From Hirudinaria manillensis (lineage: Eukaryota > Annelida > Clitellata > Hirudinida > Hirudinidae): a stretch of 64,000 bases of DNA. Below, piece by piece: positions 28,101 to 32,105 of this stretch. Below the pieces are notes generated by a model. The model saw only the letters and a program-made list of their open reading frames with translations, had not been told where the DNA came from and made no database searches. The stretch covers positions 2,719,001-2,783,000 of the forward strand of contig CM067531.1 of the NCBI GenBank assembly GCA_034509925.1. Direction: 5' to 3'. Position 1 is the first letter of the stretch, and the number at the start of each line of letters is the position of its first letter. The position numbers and the translations under genes were made by a program.

Positions 28101-28297
28101 GCAAGATGAGCGCACCTAACCTTCGGAGGAGCATGGGCAATCTCAGCTACGCCCCTGGTTTGCAGAGGGACGGCAGGAGTTCTCTGGGGGTCTCCATGCC
28201 TCCCTTTAACAACAACAACAACAATAATAATAACAACAACAGCAACAACTCCATGTCGTCTGCTACCCTACAGAGAACGAGCGCCAAGCCAAAGTGA
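3324..28297 (+). CDS. KIF13: KIF13/Kinesin-73-type kinesin-3 motor, 33 traced exons, 5' partial
   Basis: Plus-end-directed microtubule motor of the kinesin-3 family, with the architecture of KIF13A/KIF13B and Drosophila Kinesin-73; family members carry vesicle and polarity cargo. I traced 33 exons with GT-AG ends and matching phase at all 32 junctions (about 1,843 residues). Seen in order: P-loop GQTGSGKS at about residues 27-34, switch [11 protein letters not shown], switch II DLAGSER, neck coiled coil, FHA (about 370-470), the [15 protein letters not shown] block, a region matching the DUF3694 part of KIF13, a Ser-rich and acidic tail, and a C-terminal CAP-Gly with GKNDG (about 1710-1765). 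The total fits the family (about 1,800-1,920). The first exon(s), covering the start codon and roughly 80 residues, are not found between 1 and 3323 and should lie upstream. The CAP-Gly points to KIF13B/Kinesin-73 rather than KIF13A, but an invertebrate probably has one ancestral gene. The stop is TGA at 28295-28297. Confidence 0.93.
3417..5627 (+). other. KIF13 intron without recognised genes
   Basis: A 2.2 kb intron. It contains a perfect TGACGTCA at 3651-3658, a short GTT-rich stretch near 3985-4015, and a less AT-rich part at about 4540-5040 with short frames on both strands that I do not recognise. Nothing here demands a nested gene. Confidence 0.5.
5628..5808 (+). CDS. KIF13: KIF13 exon: P-loop and motor core
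   Basis: With the preceding G it completes GQTGSGKS, the ATP-binding P-loop, and continues through [20 protein letters not shown] and [20 protein letters not shown], hallmark kinesin-3 motor sequence. Acceptor aaag at 5624-5627, donor gttggt at 5809. It ends with two bases (gg) of a Gly codon. Confidence 0.95.
7037..7121 (+). CDS. KIF13: KIF13 exon: motor domain
   Basis: Encodes [20 protein letters not shown] and TLAVSSFE, the expected LKVREH block. Acceptor attag, donor gtttgc. One base completes the Gly codon started at 5807-5808, and the exon ends in phase 0. Confidence 0.94.
7196..8064. repeat. Repeat cluster in and around the switch I exon
   Basis: Contains (AAAT)n at 7196-7223, (AAT)n at 7566-7679 starting about 40 bases after the exon donor, and at 7844-8064 a tandem of GATATCATCCAATG-like 16-18 base units. 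The last has a higher-order repeat of about 97 bases: the block at 7844 recurs at 7941 with few changes. Confidence 0.85.
7391..7525 (+). CDS. KIF13: KIF13 exon: switch I
   Basis: Forty-five codons containing [20 protein letters not shown], the switch I nucleotide-sensing loop, followed by FNIILTQTL. Acceptor ttgcag and donor gtgagt are both strong. Both ends are in phase 0. Confidence 0.95.
8202..9098. repeat. (AAT)n, (CAT)n and 12-base minisatellite in KIF13 intron
   Basis: (AAT)n at 8202-8312, CAT/CAC-rich DNA at 8376-8460, mixed AAT/AAC/ATC at 8568-8697, and a CATCCATCTCTC minisatellite of about 12 copies at 8951-9092 with occasional T-for-A changes. The long frames across these tracts on both strands are products of the repeats. 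Confidence 0.9.
9201..9313 (+). CDS. KIF13: KIF13 exon: switch II
   Basis: Encodes [20 protein letters not shown] and [10 protein letters not shown] plus two bases of a Lys codon; DLAGSER is switch II. Acceptor ttccaag. The donor gtacga is weak and runs straight into a (GAT)n array, so frame translation continues past the exon as acidic residues; homology places the true end at 9313. Confidence 0.92.
9315..9400. repeat. (GAT)n directly after an exon donor
   Basis: A GAT/GAC run starts within the first ten bases of the intron after the switch II exon. Confidence 0.9.
9585..9690 (+). CDS. KIF13: KIF13 exon: motor domain relay and alpha-5 region
   Basis: One base completes Lys, then [20 protein letters not shown] and [15 protein letters not shown], the canonical block after switch II. 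Acceptor ctccaag, donor gtttgt, ends in phase 0. Confidence 0.95.
10037..10252 (+). CDS. KIF13: KIF13 exon: end of motor domain and neck
   Basis: Encodes [20 protein letters not shown], then [20 protein letters not shown] and the neck helix [16 protein letters not shown]. Acceptor ttttccag. The donor gtccag is unusual and is followed at once by a GAT repeat. Confidence 0.95.
10576..10686 (+). CDS. KIF13: KIF13 exon: neck coiled coil
   Basis: Thirty-seven codons, including [20 protein letters not shown], the conserved amphipathic neck coil of KIF13. Acceptor aatgcag, donor gtgagt, phase 0 at both ends. Confidence 0.93.
10687..13034 (+). other. KIF13 intron with less AT-rich islands and simple repeats
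   Basis: A 2.3 kb intron. It has a GAT/GAA run at 11386-11462, a GTT-based tandem at 12501-12597 in which a TTCTATGATTTG block recurs, and a long (ATT)n tract with GTT interruptions at 12826-12999. Three islands richer in G+C (about 11240-11370, 11690-11850, 12110-12200) stand out. The last has CCGCCTCC and TATAAAT at 12181-12187. Confidence 0.6.
12501..12999. repeat. GTT tandem and long (ATT)n tract
   Basis: 12501-12597 repeats GTT blocks separated by TTCTATGATTTG. 12826-12999 is (ATT)n with GTT interruptions, ending about 35 bases before the next exon. Confidence 0.9.
13035..13169 (+). CDS. KIF13: KIF13 exon: coil end and start of FHA
   Basis: Encodes [20 protein letters not shown], then [20 protein letters not shown], matching the KIF13 stretch that leads into the FHA fold. 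Acceptor ccttccag, donor gtgagt. Confidence 0.94.
13304..13456. repeat. Long (AAT)n grading into (AAC)n
   Basis: About 95 bases of uninterrupted AAT, followed by AAC with CAG/CAC variants. It produces poly-Asn, poly-Leu or poly-Ile frames that are not genes. Confidence 0.95.
14603..14739 (+). CDS. KIF13: KIF13 exon: FHA domain
   Basis: Encodes [20 protein letters not shown] and [12 protein letters not shown], showing the FHA Gly-Arg, Asp-Ile and His-Cys positions. FHA domains bind phosphothreonine peptides and, in kinesin-3, take part in regulation and cargo contact. Acceptor aaccag, donor gtgcaa, ends with two bases of Arg. Confidence 0.94.
14906..15012 (+). CDS. KIF13: KIF13 exon: FHA domain, second half
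   Basis: Encodes [20 protein letters not shown] and [15 protein letters not shown]. The NG turn and HGDRIxWGNxHFFRxN are diagnostic of kinesin-3 FHA. Acceptor tgccag, donor gtgagt. Confidence 0.95.
15180..15260. repeat. CATT/CGTT/CCTT repeat forming an acceptor pyrimidine tract
   Basis: Tetranucleotide repeat changing from CATT through CGTT to CCTT, ending in the CAG acceptor of the exon at 15263. Confidence 0.9.
15263..15397 (+). CDS. KIF13: KIF13 exon: stalk after FHA
   Basis: Encodes [20 protein letters not shown] and [18 protein letters not shown], matching the KIF13 segment after the FHA. The acceptor pyrimidine tract is itself a CATT/CCTT repeat. The donor gttggt leads into a GAT array. 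Confidence 0.92.
15399..15872. repeat. Two GAT arrays after consecutive exon donors
   Basis: GAT/GAC-rich at 15402-15486 (after the exon ending 15397) and at 15829-15872 (after the exon ending 15819). Confidence 0.88.
15642..15819 (+). CDS. KIF13: KIF13 exon: coiled coil and Ser/Pro linker
   Basis: Starts [20 protein letters not shown] (short coil), then a Ser/Thr/Pro-rich linker to QFWAKD, where KIF13 has a WAEERD-like block. Acceptor ttgccag. The donor gtgaca precedes a GAT repeat. Confidence 0.92.
16114..16276 (+). CDS. KIF13: KIF13 exon: KIF1B-type region
   Basis: Encodes [20 protein letters not shown] and [17 protein letters not shown], a strongly conserved kinesin-3 block after the FHA. 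Acceptor atcgcag, donor gttcag, phase 0 end. Confidence 0.95.
16658..16813 (+). CDS. KIF13: KIF13 exon: central conserved region
   Basis: Encodes [20 protein letters not shown] and [20 protein letters not shown], matching the KIF13 block between VWTIEKLENKLIDMRD and the next exon. Acceptor gacag, donor gtgagt. Confidence 0.94.
17232..17378 (+). CDS. KIF13: KIF13 exon: central conserved region
   Basis: Encodes [20 protein letters not shown] and [12 protein letters not shown], near-identical in pattern to KIF13 proteins. Acceptor ttttccag, donor gttcat, phase 0. Confidence 0.95.
17658..17846 (+). CDS. KIF13: KIF13 exon: C2-like lead-in and Ser-rich insert
   Basis: Begins [20 protein letters not shown], then a Ser-rich run encoded by AGC repeats, then [11 protein letters not shown]. 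Family members also have an acidic/Ser insert here. Acceptor ctccag, donor gtaaga. Confidence 0.93.
18125..18295 (+). CDS. KIF13: KIF13 exon: DUF3694-type region
   Basis: Encodes [20 protein letters not shown] and [14 protein letters not shown], the conserved FCQYxFW block, ending RFNHTK. Acceptor attag, donor gtgtgg leading into a GTT repeat. Confidence 0.94.
18683..18837 (+). CDS. KIF13: KIF13 exon: DUF3694-type region
   Basis: Encodes [20 protein letters not shown] and [20 protein letters not shown], matching the FLEFISDGALAIEVWGH block of KIF13. Acceptor ttccag, donor gtgctc, ends with two bases of Arg. Confidence 0.94.
18849..19040. repeat. 19-base AT-rich tandem array, about 10 copies
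   Basis: Near-perfect repeats of AATAATTATTCATAATTTT starting about 10 bases after an exon donor. Each unit contains AATAATTATT, a perfect 10-base palindrome. The last copies are diverged. Confidence 0.95.
19435..19591 (+). CDS. KIF13: KIF13 exon: central conserved region
   Basis: Encodes [20 protein letters not shown] and [15 protein letters not shown]. Acceptor tttcag. The donor gtcagt at 19592 was chosen because the next exon resumes with [10 protein letters not shown] exactly as in KIF13. Confidence 0.93.
19802..20024 (+). CDS. KIF13: KIF13 exon: central conserved region
   Basis: Encodes [38 protein letters not shown] and [16 protein letters not shown], all clear KIF13 blocks. Acceptor gactcag, donor gttagt, one base into the next codon. 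Confidence 0.95.
20360..20492 (+). CDS. KIF13: KIF13 exon: central conserved region
   Basis: Encodes [40 protein letters not shown] and PAD. I chose the donor gtgggt at 20493 because it joins to restore a Trp codon and DWEHPP, which keeps phase. Acceptor cgtcag. Confidence 0.92.
20723..20778 (+). CDS. KIF13: KIF13 short exon: [10 protein letters not shown] block
   Basis: Only 56 bases: [18 protein letters not shown], matching the family's METHIPVLFLDLN. Acceptor ttaaag, donor gtaaat. Without this exon the flanking phases do not join. Confidence 0.93.
21012..21136 (+). CDS. KIF13: KIF13 exon: central conserved region
   Basis: Encodes [20 protein letters not shown] and [20 protein letters not shown], including the conserved NSILPKEHG. 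Acceptor ttccag. The donor gtcagt is followed by a GAT/GGT repeat. Confidence 0.93.
21615..21830 (+). CDS. KIF13: KIF13 exon: [12 protein letters not shown] block
   Basis: Encodes [40 protein letters not shown] and IKRRIGKA, one of the most conserved kinesin-3 tail segments. Acceptor ggcag, donor gtgagt. Confidence 0.95.
22401..22490 (+). CDS. KIF13: KIF13 exon with two possible in-frame acceptors
   Basis: From 22401 it reads [20 protein letters not shown] then [20 protein letters not shown] is conserved in KIF13. The upstream acceptor (long T-rich tract plus ggcag) is strong. A second acceptor, ttccag at 22431-22436, would start the exon at 22437, remove 12 codons, keep the frame, and give a length closer to known family members. 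Donor gtcatt. Confidence 0.85.
22681..23100. repeat. CAATCA-based tandems on both sides of an exon
   Basis: 22681-22829 has CAATCACTCTGTT / CAATCATTTCTTT alternating units. 22994-23100 has CAATCAATCATT units. The exon at 22833-22985 lies between them, and the upstream tandem serves as its acceptor pyrimidine region. Confidence 0.85.
22833..22985 (+). CDS. KIF13: KIF13 exon: acidic and leader of tail
   Basis: Encodes [40 protein letters not shown] and LDRLRQ, matching EDRETLALLA and GETYIEKYTRGVLQVENILSLERLRQ in the family. The acceptor follows a CAATCA tandem, and the donor gtctgt precedes another. Confidence 0.94.
23355..23432 (+). CDS. KIF13: KIF13 exon: RSxSxPN-type block
   Basis: Encodes [20 protein letters not shown] and VPNIYN, matching the KEALSTKARHIRRSLSTPNVHN segment. 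Acceptor tcgcag, donor gttcgt. Confidence 0.92.
24136..24250. repeat. 12-base minisatellite TTTGYTTGTTGC
   Basis: About nine copies of a 12-base unit with C/T alternation at one position. Being a multiple of three without stops, it leaves several frames open on both strands; none looks like a gene. Confidence 0.93.
24559..24703 (+). CDS. KIF13: KIF13 exon: variable tail
   Basis: Encodes [20 protein letters not shown], then a less conserved tail ending RKDCCI. Acceptor gttccag, donor gtttgc, one base into a Gly codon completed at 26062. The call rests on phase and splice sites more than on homology. Confidence 0.8.
24704..26061 (+). other. KIF13 intron, no other gene seen
   Basis: A 1.36 kb AT-rich intron with short (AAT)n runs at about 25850-25905 and 25965-25982. 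I see no further exon, and the flanking phases already match without one. Confidence 0.6.
26062..26177 (+). CDS. KIF13: KIF13 exon: variable tail
   Basis: Two bases complete Gly, then [20 protein letters not shown] and [18 protein letters not shown]. Acceptor cctcag, donor gttgga. The Pro/Ser/Lys content with [12 protein letters not shown] resembles the FKPLMPVKEE element of KIF13 tails. Supported mainly by phase and splice signals. Confidence 0.78.
26491..27265 (+). CDS. KIF13: KIF13 large tail exon, acidic then Ser/Thr-rich
   Basis: A 258-codon exon. It opens with an acidic low-complexity stretch ([11 protein letters not shown]) and continues with Ser/Thr-rich disordered sequence: [53 protein letters not shown]. 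The [20 protein letters not shown] pattern resembles the SGYFSHSASNATLSD region of KIF13. Acceptor attctcag, donor gtgctt. Frames on the opposite strand across 26545-27245 are shadows. Confidence 0.85.
27447..27668 (+). CDS. KIF13: KIF13 exon: tail and first half of CAP-Gly
   Basis: Starts [20 protein letters not shown] and runs into [20 protein letters not shown] and LDAPEG, the first CAP-Gly strands. CAP-Gly domains bind the C-terminal EEY/F of tubulin and EB proteins. Acceptor cgccag. The donor gtaatc splits the Gly of the GKNDG signature. Confidence 0.95.
27966..28297 (+). CDS. KIF13: KIF13 last exon: CAP-Gly end, poly-Asn tract, stop
   Basis: Completes [20 protein letters not shown] and VFVRHEKLT, the second half of CAP-Gly with the GKNDG ligand loop. 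A basic segment follows, then a run of Asn broken by Ser (AAC/AAT codons, about 28209-28248), then [12 protein letters not shown] and TGA. The acceptor is a CCTT-repeat pyrimidine tract ending ttccag. Confidence 0.95.
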
Positions 28298-28846
28298 CGG
28301 AGTGGGCAGATTCCAGATCCTCTGGATCGCGACCGACGCCCGTCCCGGATCTTAAATCCTGATGATGATTCTTAACTTTGTTCGCACGCTCGCATGCGCA
28401 ATGCGACGTAACGTACAATGCTTCCTAGTACAGCATGGTGTCCGCGTAACTCGCGCTCTCCGTTAAATTTGCTAAATTGTTCATAAATTATTATTATTAT
28501 TATTATAAATTATAATATTATGTTTATTTATTATTTTATTTTTCTGTAAATATTTTTAGCTTGCCATTTATTAATTTTTAATTCGATTATTATTTGTAAA
28601 TATTGACAACTTGAACAAGGACCCGAGACAAGGAGGGTTTTACTTTTCAATTGGCTTTGAGAGGTTAAGAACAGGTGGCAACTCTTTGTGTGGCAACGGT
28701 TTTGGCGCGCATCGTTTTACGCGCACCTGTCTCCCGGGCAGACGAGAATACAGTATTTATCTAGTCCCCCATGTTCGTGCGTGTCATGTGCTTTTTGCAA
28801 CAGCGTAGGTTTAGTGATATATATATATATATATATATATATGATA

Positions 28847-28852
28847 AATAAA
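28847..28852 (+). terminator. Candidate KIF13 poly(A) signal
   Basis: An AATAAA hexamer about 550 bases after the stop. It lies in an AAAT repeat, so it could be coincidental; the same repeat offers overlapping copies. Confidence 0.3.
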
Positions 28853-30159
28853 TAAATAAATAAATAAATGAATATATATATATATAAATATAAGTAAATA
28901 TGTATTTATATTTTTTTCTTTTTTTCTTTTCTGTTCAATTTGTTTTGCAATTATAACTTTTGGATATTAAATGGGACCTTTTTTTTTTATTATTTCTTTC
29001 GTTGTTGCTGTTGTTGTTGTTGTTAAACTGTTGTTAATAAGTTTGGTTAAGAGACTGAAAGATGCACGTGGATGATGTGTGGATAATTTGGATGTTTTGT
29101 TGATGAGAGATACAATCACTCGTATGTATGTGTATCGCATGTATGTGTATCGTCAGCTGCACATGGAATCTTTCCACTTGGAAGTCTCTGTTGCCCTTCA
29201 GTTTAGTTTGCACTTTTGGGCACTTCCCCCAATGCTCCAGAAGATGTCGCTCGAATAAGCGCGCGCCATTAACGACAGTCAAGCGAAGTCGTCTGCTTTA
29301 GGTGCGCATGTCTCTCGCGATTACCGCTTTGTTAGATTACAACATGAGGTAGAGTATGTGTGGGTGGGTGGTTGGGTGGTTGAGAGGGAACGGTGTTCAC
29401 GGTTCAATCGTCCATGGTTGATTGGCTGCACTAACATCAGTATTGTAGCTGGGAGACTCTTCTACGAATTCGATTTGTTTTCAAATTGCATCTACCGAGC
29501 AATCAACTTCCTTTTTATTTTTTATTTCTTTTTTAATTTAAATGTAATTTAATTTAATGTAACGTAATTTGCAATGTAATTCGTAACAGGTTTTTACAGG
29601 TTCTCATTCGTGAAAGACGCTAAGAGACTCTACGATCGCTTTTTTTTTTACATCAATTCTGTAGGAACGAAATTCGCTTAAAATGTCTTTCTGACCATAT
29701 TCGAGTGCACATACTTGGATCCCGGCAGCCGATTAGAAATCGTCCAAAAAAAGTTTATTCTGATTATTCGCGATTTATTCGCAATTTTAAGCCGACAATT
29801 GTGCGTCAAATTCGTACCTTTCTTTTCTCGTGCAATCGCTGGAAATATTTTAGAAATCAATCAATCAATCAATCTGGCAATATGATATAACGGTTGATAT
29901 TGATATTTGCGTTGAGACGACCTGAAACAATGATCTGCTAATCTGCAGTTCGATTATTATATTATATTATATAACATATTATCTTATATATTAAAGCCAA
30001 AAGAAGAAAAGAAAAATTCTCACGATCCAAGTTATGCAAAATGCGAAGATTTTCCTATTGAACAAACGATGACAAACTCGTCTGTCAAATAAATGAATTT
30101 CTTACGGATTTGTAAAATTCTCCTCGTGGATGTTGAGTTGTTGGGTGAAGCGAACGTGT

Positions 30160-30245
30160 CTCAGTCCCGGGGTGGCTTTGGGGACGTAGTTTTGGTTTTA
30201 CCCGAGGGGAGGTGAAGACTCCCCAATGAGGAGCCACTAAGTGGG
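30160..30245 (+). ncRNA. Candidate structured RNA: three consecutive hairpins
   Basis: Three perfect small stems in 81 bases: GTCCC at 30164-30168 with GGGAC at 30181-30185; GGGGAG at 30206-30211 with CTCCCC at 30219-30224; CCACT at 30234-30238 with AGTGG at 30240-30244. The stretch is clearly richer in G+C than its surroundings. I recognise no RNA family, and chance cannot be excluded. Confidence 0.2.
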
Positions 30246-31358
30246 GCATGGTCAATTAGGGATCGATACATCCATTCTCTATCCTCATCTGTGATGTGTT
30301 TTGCAGAATAGCTTTGTACTACAACTTTGTATAAAAGCTATCGATCTAGTCCCGGTTGTATATAAAGTGACCCGATGTCGACTCGGAGATGGGCTGAAGG
30401 CTGGCCTGGAGGAGTTCAGCCGGATCCGAATCGAATGTGGCCCGAAGATGGACCGAAAGTTGCTGGGGGGATAGGCGGAAATCCAATGATGACATTTTCC
30501 AACACCCTCAGCAATGACTGGCGACAGGTTTTCAGTTCAATTTTCTGTTTACTCAAAAGTGAAATAAGGAAATTAATTTTAATTTTAACAGACTTAAGTT
30601 TTAAATTAATCGATTATTAATTTTTTATAAGATTTATCTAACATTTTTTCTTTTACATTTATTTTGAGGTTTTGTGAAGACTCCTATTTTGTTGTTTCTC
30701 AGGCCTGAAGCTTCTTGAAAGTCTAAAGATGGCGTTGAAAATCTTCTGTCATTGTTTCTGGTCACGAACGTCCCTGGAATTTTGGAGGTTTTAGTCCGCA
30801 GCCATTCTAAGGGGAAACCACACAACTGCAACAACAACGACGACGACGACGACCAACGACGACCGATGACGACCAACGACGACCAACGACGACCGACGAC
30901 GACTATAACGACGTCAACAAAGACAGACTCGAATTGGTTCAGTTAAAGGTAAATAACTGTTTATTGGGTTTATTGGAATTGTACTAAATTAATTAATTAA
31001 AAATTAAATTAATTTTTATTTGGTATTAATCAGTATTTTGGATCATCACATCGATGGTTGGAAAGATGATTATGCTTGTGAGCTGAAGCGTTGGCAGTAA
31101 GTTCTTTGAAGGTCTTTGTTACCATAAAGAATTATTACTTTAAATACTAACCAAAAACATTTCATGTATTGTTGTTTTATGAGTATTTATTTATTTATTC
31201 ACTTATTTATTTATCTATTTATTTATAGAGTGCGGGCAGGTTTACCTTTCTCCGTTGATTTTCGCACAAAACGTCGTTATAAATAGAATATACCTCCAGC
31301 TAACAGTCTAATTTTGTTGTACTCACTGAAATACACTAATTCGGCAAATTTGTTTGAA

Positions 31359-32105
31359 ATGGCGAGGTCGCTAACGCCGGATAGCCTTGAAATGATTCTG
31401 AACGCTGTTATGAAACAAGCGAATGAAAATTCGAACCTCCTGACAAAACAGCTGGGGGAGCACATGACGAACGCAATTGGCCAAATGAACACCAATATGA
31501 ATAAGATGTTGGAGGCATTTTCAACAACAATTCAGGTCATGATGTCGCAAATAACCAAAACGTTGACTGAAGCTCTGAATGAGATGACTAAAACGTTTCT
31601 GACCAGGATGGAGACTCTCGAACAGTCATTTGTAACTCGTGCCCCCAGCGTGGATTTGACAGAGATCAAGAATGTCTTGTTGAACGCCGAAAAAGAAAGA
31701 GTTGAGAAGAGCAGGCGCTCAACAAATGTTATTGTTTCCGGCTTACCAGCTCAGCCAACACTCGACGATACCAAACTTGTACATAACTTCATCGAGCAGA
31801 ATCTCACTGTGAAGCCTGCCATCACAAATATACGTCGTTTTGGGAAAGATCCCACTAATACTAAGCTCTGTATCACTCTCTCGAACTCTGAGGCAGTAAG
31901 AGACTTGATCTCGTCTTCTAGAATTCTCAGAATTTCCCAAGATGCTGCCGTCAGAAAAGTATTCATGAACTATGACTTGACGCCCAGCGAAGCTGAAGCG
32001 GCCTACCAGAAAAGATGCCAGAGAAGACTGAAAACCGCTCAGAGTGGCTCAACAAAGGCATCCACAACCGAGACACAACCAACCTCTCAGCCCTTTCGGA
32101 AATGA
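31359..32105 (+). CDS. LINE ORF1: coiled coil plus RRM-like RNA-binding protein
   Basis: A 248-residue protein from ATG at 31359 to TGA at 32103-32105. Residues about 20-105 are heptad-like and rich in Asn, Gln, Met and Thr (coiled coil). From about 130, RSTNVIVSGLPAQPTLDDTK, ITNIRRFGKDPTNTK and VFMNYDLTPSEAEA follow the layout of the RRM and C-terminal part of L1-type ORF1 proteins. These are RNA chaperones that coat the element RNA for retrotransposition. Its last 74 bases overlap the ORF2 frame. Confidence 0.8.
   Translation: MARSLTPDSLEMILNAVMKQANENSNLLTKQLGEHMTNAIGQMNTNMNKMLEAFSTTIQVMMSQITKTLTEALNEMTKTFLTRMETLEQSFVTRAPSVDLTEIKNVLLNAEKERVEKSRRSTNVIVSGLPAQPTLDDTKLVHNFIEQNLTVKPAITNIRRFGKDPTNTKLCITLSNSEAVRDLISSSRILRISQDAAVRKVFMNYDLTPSEAEAAYQKRCQRRLKTAQSGSTKASTTETQPTSQPFRK

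Larger units (their letters stand above)
28298..31228 (+). other. KIF13 3' flank and intergenic DNA
   Basis: Begins with the 3' UTR. An (AT)n run at 28815-28842 leads into AATAAA at 28847-28852, a possible poly(A) signal inside an AAAT repeat. I see no conserved gene. A stretch at about 30160-30245 packs three small hairpins, TATATAAAG lies near 30359, and a short GC-richer open frame follows (30375 on). An ACGACGACCA-type tandem sits at about 30836-30912. Confidence 0.5.

Noticed and set aside
30375-30620. 81-codon frame rich in Pro/Gly/Trp after a TATATAAAG motif, with a possible donor at about 30528
   Set aside because: The ATG lies too close to the TATA motif for a normal start, the next candidate exon hits a stop at once in phase 0, and no homology is seen.
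31183-31228. TTAT-rich stretch as a target-site duplication of the L2-like element
   Set aside because: The 3' tail is AAAT-type on the same strand, so the two flanks are not direct repeats of each other.
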